A stretch of DNA of 64,000 bases from Actinoplanes lutulentus. GTDB lineage: Bacteria > Actinomycetota > Actinomycetes > Mycobacteriales > Micromonosporaceae. The DNA is taken from NCBI RefSeq assembly GCF_003259845.1, contig NZ_QLMJ01000002.1, positions 620,001 through 684,000 on the forward strand, written 5' to 3'. Shown here one piece after another: positions 1 to 8,398 of the stretch. A program made the position numbers and the translations under genes. The notes under the pieces were generated by a model. It was not told the DNA's origin. It saw nothing but the letters and a program-made list of their open reading frames with translations, and searched no databases. Positions within the stretch are counted from its first letter, which is position 1. Every line of letters begins with the position of its first letter.

Positions 1-329
1 GGATCGATGAGATCATCATCTTCCGGCAGCTGGAGAACCAGCAGCTCCACAAGATCACCGAGATGATGCTGGGGGAGACCCGCCGCCGGCTGCACGCGCA
101 GGACGTCCAGATGGAGATCAGCGACGCGGCCGTCGACTGGCTGGCCGAGCGCGGGTTCCAGCCGGAGTTCGGCGCGCGCCCGCTGCGCCGCACGATCCAG
201 CGTGAGCTGGACAACCGGTTGTCGAAGATGCTGCTCGCCGCGGATCTGGCCCCGGGCCGCAAGGTCCGTGTCGACGTGGCCGACGACAAGCTGACCTTCG
301 AGGTGGAGTCGGCGGTCTCGGCTCGCTGA
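1..329 (+). CDS. ClpC-type AAA+ unfoldase (Clp protease ATP-binding subunit), C-terminal fragment
   Basis: The reading frame is open from base 3 and runs off the left edge, so only about the last 108 residues are seen. They begin IDEIIIFRQL, the conserved stretch after sensor 1 of the second AAA+ module, and contain the GARPLRRTIQRE motif (sensor 2 and C-terminal D2-small domain) typical of ClpC/ClpA/ClpB proteins. The family unfolds substrates and, in the ClpC/ClpA branch, feeds them to ClpP. The tail after the D2-small domain is short. Whether it is the housekeeping ClpC or a second paralogue cannot be told from the fragment. A strong palindromic terminator follows at once. Confidence 0.85.
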   Translation, partial: IDEIIIFRQLENQQLHKITEMMLGETRRRLHAQDVQMEISDAAVDWLAERGFQPEFGARPLRRTIQRELDNRLSKMLLAADLAPGRKVRVDVADDKLTFEVESAVSAR

Positions 330-341
330 TGCAGAGATGAG

Positions 342-373
342 AAAAAAGGGGGGCCCCGGGGCCCCCCTTTTTT
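342..373. terminator. Perfect 32-bp palindromic bidirectional terminator
   Basis: Six A, six G, four C, then the exact reverse complement (four G, six C, six T) with no interruption. It sits between the converging clpC-like gene and the LysR gene, so each strand reads a G/C stem followed by a run of T. This is a textbook bidirectional intrinsic terminator. Confidence 0.85.
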
Positions 374-375
374 CG

Positions 376-1365
376 TCAGGCCGCGGCGAGCTGGGCGGGC
401 ACCGCACCGATGCCGCTGAGATCGGGGTGGGCGGCCATCCAGCTGACGTATTCCTCGTTGCGGGCGATGACGTCCTGGTACGCCTCATAGGCCAGGTACA
501 TCAGGTTGGGGGCGCTGCGGGCGGCGGGGGAGTCGGGGTGCCAGCCGACGGCCGTGCGCCAGCGCAGGGGCGCGCCTTTGAACGGGCGGGACGTCAGGCC
601 GACGGGTGGGCGGAACGTCGGCTGGCAGAGGCCGACCGCGAGGCCCAGCTCGACCATGTCGACACAGGCGCGGGGGTCGGTCTCCAGGACCTTGCGCGGT
701 GCGAAACCGGCGCGGGCGCACGCCGCGGCGAAGCAGTCGGCGAAGCACCCGTCACCGGCGCCGGCGACCCATTGCTCCTCGGAGAGCTCGGCGAGATCGA
801 CTTCGGGTTCCTTGGCCTGCGGGTGGTCTTCCGGCAGCAGCGCGCAGACGGCGTCGACCGCGATGGTCTGCCAGACCAGGCCGTACTCGGCGGAGGGCAG
901 GGCATCGCCGCAGACACCGACCTGGGCGAAGTCGAGCTTGCCGGCGAGGACCATGGTGGCCAGCTCGTCGACGTAGTACGACGCGTGGGTGGAGATCTGG
1001 GCATCCGGCTGGTTGGCCGAGAGGCGGTGCAGCAGGTGGGCCACGACGGGTCCGCCGATCGCGCCGATGCGATAGCGGCTCATCGTTTCGTGACCACCCG
1101 CTGCCAGTCGTGCGGCCTCGTCCTGCAGGCCTTTCATAGCCGGCAACAACACCCGGGCACGGGAGAGCACCAGCTCGCCCAGCGCGGTCGGGCGTGCGCC
1201 GCGACGGTCCCGGTCGAACAACGGGCCACCCAGCGTCCGCTCGATGCGCTGCAGTTGCGCGGTGAGCGCCGGCTGGGCGAGGCCCAGCTGCGACGCGGCC
1301 TTGGTGACGCTGCCGGTCTCCGCGATGGCGCAGACCACCTTCAGGTGCCGCAGCTCGAGGTTCAT
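376..1365 (-). CDS. LysR-family transcriptional regulator
   Basis: 329 residues, usual length for the family. Residues about 3-62 form the winged helix-turn-helix, with the classic SVTKAASQLGLAQPALTAQL recognition region and the LFDRDRRG wing. The remainder is the periplasmic-binding-protein-like effector domain. LysR regulators usually control a divergent neighbour and themselves, but here the gene behind the start (hemerythrin-like, 126 bp away) runs the same way, so the target is unclear. The effector is unknown. Confidence 0.85.
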   Translation of the reverse strand: MNLELRHLKVVCAIAETGSVTKAASQLGLAQPALTAQLQRIERTLGGPLFDRDRRGARPTALGELVLSRARVLLPAMKGLQDEAARLAAGGHETMSRYRIGAIGGPVVAHLLHRLSANQPDAQISTHASYYVDELATMVLAGKLDFAQVGVCGDALPSAEYGLVWQTIAVDAVCALLPEDHPQAKEPEVDLAELSEEQWVAGAGDGCFADCFAAACARAGFAPRKVLETDPRACVDMVELGLAVGLCQPTFRPPVGLTSRPFKGAPLRWRTAVGWHPDSPAARSAPNLMYLAYEAYQDVIARNEEYVSWMAAHPDLSGIGAVPAQLAAA

Positions 1366-1491
1366 AGCGTGACGTTAGGACCAGAATGGGATCCACGGCT
1401 AGTCCTGGGAGAGCTGGAAAGATCGGCAACCCGTGACAAACATATTAACGAACAGGACAAGGTGGGCGAATCGCCCGCCGCTTAGGTTTAG

Positions 1492-2076
1492 TTACAGATC
1501 ACGTACATATGTTTTACGGCCAGTGACCGCATCGCGGGCTTTGTCGACCACTCCGATGAGCGGGTCGACGACCTTGTTCCACGGCGGCGTCGACGGGGTC
1601 GCCGGGTGCGGGCGGGTCGGTGCCGCCTCCTCGGCCGTCTCCAGACGGTTGCCCAGCCGGACCAGATCCTCGGACGGGACCATCTGCGACAGCATCGGCA
1701 GCAGCTCCTCGGCGTCGGCGGCCACGTGCCGGCGGATCGCCGCGGCCGTGGCGTTGATGTCGTCGCCACTCAGCAGGTGCATCAGCGTCTGGTCCTCGGC
1801 GAGCTCGCGGTCGGCCAGCTCGTCACCGCCGGGCACGGCGGTGCGGATCGCCGGGTAGAGGTACTGCTCCTCGGCGCAGAGGTGCCGGGACGCGACCGCG
1901 ACCAGGACACTCTTCACCTTGGGGTTGTCGGGCTCGGACTCCATCTTCGCGATGAGGCCGAGCAGCTCCTGGTGTTGCTTGTTCACGACATCGACGATGC
2001 TCCGCCCGGGAGTCTTGCCACCGGTCGGCGGGAGCGGGGGGAGATTGACTTCAGACACGGCCGTCGAGTTCCCCAT
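1492..2076 (-). CDS. Hemerythrin HHE cation-binding domain protein
   Basis: 194 residues from the ATG at 2076; the open frame extends further upstream but that part is low-complexity and overlaps the divergent peptidase gene. Residues about 27-130 look like the HHE four-helix bundle, with candidate iron ligands H35, E69/E70, H65, H100, H117 and E123/E124. Such proteins bind a di-iron centre and are linked to oxygen or oxidative/nitrosative stress sensing. The C-terminal 60 residues are Pro/Thr-rich and then basic. It is divergent from the M20 peptidase, with 37 bp between the starts. Confidence 0.75.
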   Translation of the reverse strand: MGNSTAVSEVNLPPLPPTGGKTPGRSIVDVVNKQHQELLGLIAKMESEPDNPKVKSVLVAVASRHLCAEEQYLYPAIRTAVPGGDELADRELAEDQTLMHLLSGDDINATAAAIRRHVAADAEELLPMLSQMVPSEDLVRLGNRLETAEEAAPTRPHPATPSTPPWNKVVDPLIGVVDKARDAVTGRKTYVRDL

Positions 2077-2113
2077 CGGGATCGTTGTTACACCTTGCTG
2101 GTAAGAAGGGCGG

Positions 2114-3421
2114 ATGGACACCACCGCCGTGGACGAGGTCGTCGGCCTCTGCCGTGACCTGCTGCGCATCGACACCACCAACACCGGGGACCCGCGGACC
2201 ACCGTGGGCGAGCGGGTCGCCGCCGAGTACGTCGCCTCTCGTCTGGAGGAAGTGGGTGTCGAGACCACGCTCCTGGAGTCCGCGCCGACCCGGACCAACC
2301 TGGTGGCCCGCATCCCGGGCGCGGACCCGTCGCGTGGCGCGCTGCTGGTGCACGGTCACCTCGACGTGGTGCCGGCCGACCCGAGCGAGTGGTCGGTGCA
2401 CCCCTTCTCCGGCGAGGAGAAGGACGGATACCTGTGGGGCCGCGGCGCGGTCGACATGAAGGACTTCGACGCCATGGTGCTGGCCGTGGTCCGGGAGTGG
2501 AAGCGGGTCGGTTACACCCCGCCGAGGGACATCGTCCTGGCGTACACGGCCGACGAAGAGGCCGGCATGGAGTACGGGTCGCAGTGGCTGGTGCGCAACC
2601 ACGCGGGACTGTTCGACGGGGTGACCGAGGCGATCGGTGAGGTCGGCGGGTACTCGTACACGGTCAACGACGATCTGCGCCTCTATCTCGTGCAGACCGC
2701 CGAGAAGGGCCTCGACTGGCTGCGCCTGCACGCGCACGGCCGCCCCGGGCACGGCTCGTTCATCCACGACGACAACGCGGTCACCGCGCTCGCCGAGGCG
2801 GTCGCCCGGGTCGGGCGGCACCGGTTCCCGACCGTGGTCACGCCGACCGTGCGACAGTTCCTGGAGCAGGTCAGCGACGCGCTGCAGATCGACCTGGATC
2901 CGGACGAGCCGGAGCTGGCGATCTCGAAGCTCGGCCCGATCGCCAACCTGATCGGCGCGACCATCCGCAACACCGCCAACCCGACGCGCCTGGAAGCGGG
3001 TTACAAGGACAACGTGATCCCCGGCAAGGCGTCCGCCACGATCGACTGCCGGACCCTGCCCGGGCACGCCGACTCGTTCCTGGCCGAGCTGCGCGACATC
3101 ATCGGGCCGGACGTCGAGATCGAGCACGTCCACCAGCAGTCCGCGGTCGAGACCAGCTTCGACGGCGACCTGGTCGATGCGATGGGCGCGGCTCTGCGGG
3201 CCGAGGACCCGGGCGCGCGTACGGTCCCGTACCTGATGTCCGGTGGCACCGACGCGAAGGCATTCGCCACCCTCGGGATCCGCTGTTTCGGCTTCGCGCC
3301 GCTGCGCCTGCCGCCGGACCTCAACTTCAGTGCGTTGTTCCACGGCATCGACGAGCGGGTTCCGACCGAGGGGCTAAAGTTCGGCGTGCGCGTTCTCGAC
3401 CGACTGCTTCGAAACAGCTGA
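2114..3421 (+). CDS. M20/M25/M40 family metallopeptidase (ArgE/DapE/ACY1-like)
   Basis: 435 residues. Metal-site motifs are intact: HGHLDVV (H82, catalytic D84), GRGAVDMKD (D114) and DEEAG (E148/E149). A dimerisation lid domain follows at about 190-310, with HGRPGHGS. The family hydrolyses N-acyl amino acids, dipeptides or related amides with two zinc or cobalt ions; the substrate here cannot be predicted. The next gene follows 22 bp later, suggesting co-transcription. The start has AAGGG 5 nt upstream. Confidence 0.85.
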   Translation: MDTTAVDEVVGLCRDLLRIDTTNTGDPRTTVGERVAAEYVASRLEEVGVETTLLESAPTRTNLVARIPGADPSRGALLVHGHLDVVPADPSEWSVHPFSGEEKDGYLWGRGAVDMKDFDAMVLAVVREWKRVGYTPPRDIVLAYTADEEAGMEYGSQWLVRNHAGLFDGVTEAIGEVGGYSYTVNDDLRLYLVQTAEKGLDWLRLHAHGRPGHGSFIHDDNAVTALAEAVARVGRHRFPTVVTPTVRQFLEQVSDALQIDLDPDEPELAISKLGPIANLIGATIRNTANPTRLEAGYKDNVIPGKASATIDCRTLPGHADSFLAELRDIIGPDVEIEHVHQQSAVETSFDGDLVDAMGAALRAEDPGARTVPYLMSGGTDAKAFATLGIRCFGFAPLRLPPDLNFSALFHGIDERVPTEGLKFGVRVLDRLLRNS

Positions 3422-3443
3422 AATCCGGAAGGAACCAATTTCC

Positions 3444-4112
3444 ATGTCTGACCAGAATGCGGAGCTCGACGCCGCCCTGGAGTCCGTGATCGAGGCGGCC
3501 CGGGCGCACCTCGTGGCCGTCAAGGCCGCGGCCGGCCGCATTGACGACGACGACGTGTGGCAGGCGTACGTCCACCTGAACAACGCGTCGTACGCGTACG
3601 ACGAGAAACTTCTCGACGCGTTCGGTGAAGTGACGCCGTGGGATGTCGAGTCGATCGACCCGGACGAGGCGGACCACCGGTTCGGGCTGGTCGGGGCGGG
3701 AGCTGACGGCTCCGGCGAGGACCCGTACGACCAGGTGATCTCGGTGCGGCAGCGTCGTGACTACCGGGTGCCGAGCGTGGACGCGCTGCTGAAGGTGGCC
3801 GAGACCGCCCGCCGCGGCTCGGTGCCGGAGGACGAGGACGCCGGACCGATCGAGTCGGTCGGCGAGGCCGTGCTGGAGCTGCTCCAGGCCGGCGACGGTT
3901 CGCTCGCGTCGCTGGACGTTCCGGAGCTGGAGCCGCTCGACGGCCTGCTCACGGTCACCGAGGTGACGGCGCCGCTGGACCTCGAGGCGTTCGACGACGC
4001 CGACGGTTCGGGCCCGTTCGCCCCGGTCGACGGCGACCAGCTGGTCGGCCGCCTGGACGAGCACCCGTTCCTCCCGGACGACGAGGACGACCACGCGGGT
4101 CATAACCACTGA
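3444..4112 (+). CDS. Acidic protein of unknown function
   Basis: 222 residues preceded by a clear GGAAGGAACC ribosome site. The N-terminal 60 residues are predicted helical (Ala/Glu-rich), the middle is strongly acidic, and the C-terminus ends DDEDDHAGHNH, a His/Asp-rich tail that could bind metal. No signal peptide or membrane segment is visible. I do not recognise a named domain. It probably shares a transcript with the M20 peptidase and ends at the strong hairpin at 4126. Confidence 0.7.
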   Translation: MSDQNAELDAALESVIEAARAHLVAVKAAAGRIDDDDVWQAYVHLNNASYAYDEKLLDAFGEVTPWDVESIDPDEADHRFGLVGAGADGSGEDPYDQVISVRQRRDYRVPSVDALLKVAETARRGSVPEDEDAGPIESVGEAVLELLQAGDGSLASLDVPELEPLDGLLTVTEVTAPLDLEAFDDADGSGPFAPVDGDQLVGRLDEHPFLPDDEDDHAGHNH

Positions 4113-4125
4113 GTGGTACGACCGG

Positions 4126-4158
4126 ACAGCCCGGCCTCAGTAGCTGAGGCCGGGCTGT
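4126..4158. terminator. Hairpin terminator between convergent genes
   Basis: A perfect 15-bp stem (ACAGCCCGGCCTCAG and its complement) closes on a 3-nt TAG loop. It lies just after the acidic protein gene and overlaps the last codons of the minus-strand DUF5703 gene. No long T run follows, but the position between converging units supports a bidirectional terminator. Confidence 0.7.
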
Positions 4159-4334
4159 GGGGTGGGCGTTGACGCCCGGCGGCGGCGGAGCATCACCTTG
4201 CGGGTGCCGTCGGCGAAGAGCTGGACCTTGGCCAGTTCCCACCCGGAGAACTCCGCCTGGATGGCGAGCTGCGCCGCGGCGGTCAGACGATCAACATGCG
4301 AAGGCAGCCGGAGCGGCGCGTATTCGTAGTCCAT
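4137..4334 (-). CDS. DUF5703 family small protein
   Basis: 65 residues from the ATG at 4334; the frame continues upstream only as Arg/Ala-rich sequence overlapping the previous gene. It contains the MDYEYAPLRLP start and the core ELAKVQLFADGTRKVMLRRR, which I associate with the short actinobacterial DUF5703 family. Function is unknown. It starts 4 bp after the membrane-protein gene ends, so it is likely the last gene of that unit. Confidence 0.7.
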   Translation of the reverse strand: MDYEYAPLRLPSHVDRLTAAAQLAIQAEFSGWELAKVQLFADGTRKVMLRRRRASTPTPQPGLSY

Positions 4335-4338
4335 CGAA

Positions 4339-5412
4339 CTAATATGCGTCAGCTGCCGAGTCCTGCACCAGCCCCGACACGCCCTCCGGGCGGCCACAAC
4401 GCGGGCACGGCGGGCGGCGGCGCAGGTGATAGGCGTACGCCGCCGCGCCGAGTGCCGCACCCCACAGCGGCCACAGCAGCCCGGGGATGGTCGCGGCGTT
4501 CAGCCCGCCGTGGACCAGCATCTCCGAGCCCTCCGCGGTGTACAGCGAGATCGACCCGGAGAACACGAAGAGCGCCACCAGCGTCGCCGGGACGGTGGCC
4601 AGCCTGATCGGCACCTCGCGGCCGGCCAGGCCGATCATCCAGCGCGGGAACCGCTCACCCCAGCGCTGCGTGAGTCCCAGTGTCAGCACCGCGCCGGCCA
4701 GCGCGAACGTACCCAGCCCGGCACCGGCCCAGACCAGACCGGTCTCCTGCATCTCGGTCAGGAACTCGCGCTCGATGCCGAGTGGGATGCCGGCCGCCCA
4801 GGCCAGCCGGACCACGGCGTACAGGCTCGGGATGATCACCGCGATCCACACCGCGATCCGGCCCCAGCGGGTCGCCGACGCCGGCGTGGTCCAGCCGGTT
4901 CCGGACTCGGTCCGGCCACAGTCCTCGCAGGCCCCGGCCGCGCGCCGCTGCCGGCGCAGCACCGCCCGGACGATCAGCAGGCCACCGGCGACGGCGAGCA
5001 CCTCGTTCGCGAGCGTCCAGGTGAAGATCTCGGCGTAGTCGATCGGCGGCCATCCGAACGGCAGCCCGCCGATCAGCATCGGCAGATATCCGGCGACGGT
5101 CAGCAGCCGCACGTCCGGGACCAGGACCAGCAGCGCGGCCGCCACCAGCCACAGATATCCGAGCAGCACCCGGCGCGGCACCGCCGGCAGCCGCTCGGCG
5201 CCGATCGCGACCAGGGCCGCCGCGGCGGTCAGCAGCACCACCGCGAAGATCGGTGCGCCGATCGCCGGATCGAGCGCGCGCAGCAGGCTGGCGGTGTTGT
5301 GCGGCGCGTCCGGTCCGTAGGGAAAACCGCTCCCGGTCACCGTCCACACCACCGCGAGAGCACCGTATCCGGCGGCCCAGACGGCCGCCGCCTTCTCTTT
5401 GACATCGGTCAT
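4339..5412 (-). CDS. Polytopic membrane protein with two CxxCG motifs
   Basis: 357 residues from the ATG at 5412, which gives MTDVKEKAA then a first hydrophobic helix; the longer open frame adds only an Arg-rich leader. About ten hydrophobic segments are visible. Two cytosolic-looking stretches carry CEDCGR (middle) and CPRCGR (near the C-terminus), which together could form a four-cysteine zinc site across the protein. I do not recognise the family. It lies directly downstream of a kinase/regulator pair and may be its output or accessory membrane partner. Confidence 0.65.
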   Translation of the reverse strand: MTDVKEKAAAVWAAGYGALAVVWTVTGSGFPYGPDAPHNTASLLRALDPAIGAPIFAVVLLTAAAALVAIGAERLPAVPRRVLLGYLWLVAAALLVLVPDVRLLTVAGYLPMLIGGLPFGWPPIDYAEIFTWTLANEVLAVAGGLLIVRAVLRRQRRAAGACEDCGRTESGTGWTTPASATRWGRIAVWIAVIIPSLYAVVRLAWAAGIPLGIEREFLTEMQETGLVWAGAGLGTFALAGAVLTLGLTQRWGERFPRWMIGLAGREVPIRLATVPATLVALFVFSGSISLYTAEGSEMLVHGGLNAATIPGLLWPLWGAALGAAAYAYHLRRRPPCPRCGRPEGVSGLVQDSAADAY

Positions 5413-5488
5413 ACGTCGATGCTTGTCGCTGCGCGACCTGCGCGGATCCCCAGGCCGAGGGGCGCGTCCCCCTCCTGCGAGGGAGATT

Positions 5489-6127
5489 CTAGAGAGAGAC
5501 AAACCCCGATTTGTACGCGAGAACGACCGCCTGAGTCCGATCCCGCACCCCGAGCTTGCCGAGGATGTTCGCGACGTGTGACTTGACCGTCTCGACGCCG
5601 AGCACCAGCCGCCCGGCGATCTCGGCGTTGGACAGCCCGTCGGCCATCAGCGTCAGCACCTCGGACTCCCGGGCGGTCAGTTCCGCGCCGCCGACCCGGC
5701 CGTCCGGCGGGCCGTAGGCGGCGGCCAGCCGGCGGACCGCGGCCGGGAAGAGCAGCGAGTCGCCCCGGGACACCACGCGGACCGCTTCGGTGATCTGTTC
5801 CGGCCGGGCGCGCTTCAGCAGGAAACCGCTGGCGCCGGCCCGCAGCGCCTCGTAGACGTACTCGTCGTTGGCGAACGTCGTCACGACCAGGACCCGGGGC
5901 GGGTGGGTGAGGCGTTCCAGCAGCAGCCGGGTGGCCTGGATGCCGTCCATCCGGGGCATCCGGACGTCCATCAGCACGACGTCGGGGCGCAGCCGGACGG
6001 CGGCCGGCAGCACCTCGGTGCCGTCGGTGACCTCGCCGGTGACGGTGAGATCGGGTTCGGCGCCGACGATGGCCCGCAGACCGGCCCGGACCAGGGCGTC
6101 GTCGTCGGCGATCAGGACGCCGATCAT
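5489..6127 (-). CDS. NarL/LuxR-type response regulator
   Basis: 212 residues. The receiver domain has the acidic pocket D8-D10, phospho-acceptor D54 in LMDVRMPRMDG, the T/S switch region VVTTFAND and K105 (LLK). A LuxR helix-turn-helix follows at about 145-205 (LTAREsEVL...GLSNAEIAGRL...VKSHVANILGKL). It starts inside the stop of the kinase gene (ATGA overlap), so the pair is translationally coupled. Targets are unknown; the adjacent membrane protein is the obvious candidate. Confidence 0.9.
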   Translation of the reverse strand: MIGVLIADDDALVRAGLRAIVGAEPDLTVTGEVTDGTEVLPAAVRLRPDVVLMDVRMPRMDGIQATRLLLERLTHPPRVLVVTTFANDEYVYEALRAGASGFLLKRARPEQITEAVRVVSRGDSLLFPAAVRRLAAAYGPPDGRVGGAELTARESEVLTLMADGLSNAEIAGRLVLGVETVKSHVANILGKLGVRDRTQAVVLAYKSGFVSL

Positions 6128-7284
6128 GCCGGGCCGATCGGGAGTGTGGCCTCGACCCGCCACTGGTCGCCGTCCGGGCCGGCGGACAGCTCTCCGCCGA
6201 GCAGGCGGAGGCGCTCGCGCATGCCGCTTATCCCGTACCCATGGCCGGTTTTGATCGGGGTGTTGATGGGGTTGGTCACCGTGATCGTCAGCTCCTCGTC
6301 CTGGCGGATGCGCAGCGTGGCGGGTCCGGAGCCGTGCCGGGCCGCGTTGGTCAGCGACTCCTGCACGATCCGGAACGCCTCCCGGGAGACCGCTGCCGGC
6401 ACGTCCACCGGACCGATCTCGGCCAGCACCGACGAGGTGAGCAGCCGATCCAGATCGGTCAGGGTGGGCGCGGCCCGCCGGTCCGCGGAGAGATCGTCCC
6501 GGAGGACGCCGAGCACGGTGTCCAGCTCCTCGGCGGCAGCTCGCCCGGTCTCCTCGATCGCGCCCAGCGCCTGCCGGGCGAACGCCGGGTCCGCGTCGAA
6601 GACCGCCCGCGCGGCACCGGCCTGCAGGGTCATCGCGGTCAGCGCGTGCCCGACCGAGTCGTGCAATTCCCTGGCCAGGCGGTTGCGCTCGGCCAGCCGG
6701 CGTTCCCGATCCCGCTCGGCGGCGGCGCGCTGGGCCGGCGACGGGCCGAGCAGCGCCGGCGCCATCGTCGCGGCGAGCCGGCCCAGACCCGCGGCGGCGC
6801 CGGCCGCGACGACCAGCAGCAGGAGGCCGGCGAGAGCCCACCAGGGGTCGCGGCTGTCCAGCAGGCCGAGATCAAGACCGGTCAGCGCGCCCTCGGTCAG
6901 CCCGATCCGCTCGGTGAACGCGAACAGCGCCACCGGGATCGCGATCAGTGCGACCGCGCCGATCAGCCCGCCGGTGAGCAGGTGCAGGGCGAACCAGATC
7001 GCGGTACGCAGCCGGGTCTCCACCGCCGGCGGCCGAGTCCGATCGTGATCAGGCAGGTCGACGCCGAGCAGTGCCCGGGCCGCGGTGATCTCCAGCTCCC
7101 GGGTGCCGCCGAGAAACGGCGGTACCGCGGCCACCAGCACGGTGACCAGGGTGATGGCGATCGCGCCGGCCCGGTTCGGCTCGCTGTCCGCGATCATCTG
7201 GCCCAGCAGGCCGGCGGCGAGCACGTACGGCAGCAGCAGCACCCCGCCGAGCAGCAGGAACACGGTCCGGCGCAGGATGCCCAC
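6124..7284 (-). CDS. Sensor histidine kinase, NarX/DesK-like (HisKA_3)
   Basis: 386 residues. Four to five membrane helices lie within residues 1-165, with almost no extracellular domain, so it probably senses membrane state or a lipophilic signal. The HisKA_3 dimerisation box has H208 in RELHDSVGHALTAM, and the HATPase domain ends with the HGYGISGMRERL G-box. It starts 3 bp after the aldo/keto reductase stop and overlaps the regulator by 4 bp. Confidence 0.88.
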   Translation of the reverse strand: MGILRRTVFLLLGGVLLLPYVLAAGLLGQMIADSEPNRAGAIAITLVTVLVAAVPPFLGGTRELEITAARALLGVDLPDHDRTRPPAVETRLRTAIWFALHLLTGGLIGAVALIAIPVALFAFTERIGLTEGALTGLDLGLLDSRDPWWALAGLLLLVVAAGAAAGLGRLAATMAPALLGPSPAQRAAAERDRERRLAERNRLARELHDSVGHALTAMTLQAGAARAVFDADPAFARQALGAIEETGRAAAEELDTVLGVLRDDLSADRRAAPTLTDLDRLLTSSVLAEIGPVDVPAAVSREAFRIVQESLTNAARHGSGPATLRIRQDEELTITVTNPINTPIKTGHGYGISGMRERLRLLGGELSAGPDGDQWRVEATLPIGPA

Positions 7285-7287
7285 CGG

Positions 7288-8283
7288 TCACTCGTCGGCG
7301 TGCGGGTAACCGGTGCCCTCACGCTCCGGGTAACCGACGTCGATGGCCGAGACGTCGTCCAGCGCCATCGCGATCTCGGCCGGCAGGATCAGCTGCTCGC
7401 TGCGGAGCGCGCCCTGCAGCTGCCCGGCGGTCCGGGCGCCGAGGATGGCCGACGCCACACCGGGCCGGTCCCGGATCCAGGCGAGCGCCACCTCCAGCGG
7501 TGAGACGCCGAGGCCGCCGGCCGCTATCACCACGGCCTGCACGATGCTGGAGCTGCGCGGTTCCAGGTACGTCTGCACGAACGGGGCCATGTGCTCGGAG
7601 GCGGCCCGGGAGTCGAGCGGGCGGCCGTTGCGGTACTTGCCGGTCAGCACACCCCGGCCCAGCGGCGACCAGGCCAGCACGCCGAAGCCGAGCGCCGACG
7701 CGGCCGGCAGCAGCTCACGCTCGATGCCGCGCTCCAGCAGCGAGTACTCCATCTGGGCGGCCACGATCGGCGCGCGCCCCGGGTACGCCGACTGCCAGGT
7801 CGCCGCCCGTGCGGTCTGCCAGGCCGCGAAGTTGGACACCCCGACATACCGCACCTTGCCGCTGGTCACGGCGTGGTCCAGGGCGGCCAGGGTCTCCTCG
7901 AACGGGGTGTGGTTGTCGTACCCGTGTATCTGCCACAGGTCGACGTAATCGGTCCCGAGCCGGCGCAGCGACGCGTCGAGCGAGCGCAGCAGGTTGCCCC
8001 TCGATGCGTCCCGCGGCCGGTAACCGCGCGGGGTGAGACCGGCCTTCGTGGCGATCACCACCTCGTCGCGGGGGACGAGGTGGTCGAGCAGTGAGCCGAT
8101 CACCGACTCGGCGTCGCCGTCGCCGTACACGTCGGCGGTGTCGATCAGGGTGCCGCCGGTTTCCAGGAAGATCTTCAACTGGGCGGCCGCGTCATCGGGG
8201 TCGGTGTCCCGTCCCCAGGTCATGGTGCCGAGCGCGAGCCGCGAAACCGCTAGCCCGCTTCGGCCGAGCGGTCGCTGGTGCAT
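7288..8283 (-). CDS. Aldo/keto reductase family oxidoreductase
   Basis: 331 residues. The NADPH-dependent TIM-barrel family signature is complete: catalytic D48 and Y53 (IDTADVYGDG), K80 (VIATKAG) and H120 (LWQIHGYD), with the C-terminal cofactor-binding AILGARTAGQL. Such enzymes reduce aldehydes and ketones; the substrate is unknown. It is the first gene of the minus-strand unit with the kinase and regulator, which is an unusual companion for a two-component system. The start has no ribosome site but has a -10-like box 6 nt upstream. Confidence 0.85.
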   Translation of the reverse strand: MHQRPLGRSGLAVSRLALGTMTWGRDTDPDDAAAQLKIFLETGGTLIDTADVYGDGDAESVIGSLLDHLVPRDEVVIATKAGLTPRGYRPRDASRGNLLRSLDASLRRLGTDYVDLWQIHGYDNHTPFEETLAALDHAVTSGKVRYVGVSNFAAWQTARAATWQSAYPGRAPIVAAQMEYSLLERGIERELLPAASALGFGVLAWSPLGRGVLTGKYRNGRPLDSRAASEHMAPFVQTYLEPRSSSIVQAVVIAAGGLGVSPLEVALAWIRDRPGVASAILGARTAGQLQGALRSEQLILPAEIAMALDDVSAIDVGYPEREGTGYPHADE

Positions 8284-8289
8284 GAGTGA

Positions 8290-8295
8290 ACCTTA
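8290..8295 (-). promoter_or_regulatory. -10 box, leaderless-type, for the aldo/keto reductase
   Basis: On the minus strand TAAGGT is followed by 6 nt and the ATG at 8283, with no Shine-Dalgarno sequence. The spacing places the transcription start at or next to the ATG. Confidence 0.4.
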
Positions 8296-8398
8296 TTCAG
8301 ACCTGGTCTTGTGCGGAATGCTCAAGTACCCGCGCGGCGCGTCGGTTACCGGACGGAAATATGCTTTGCGGTGACGGACCATGATCTCGGGAGGGCAC

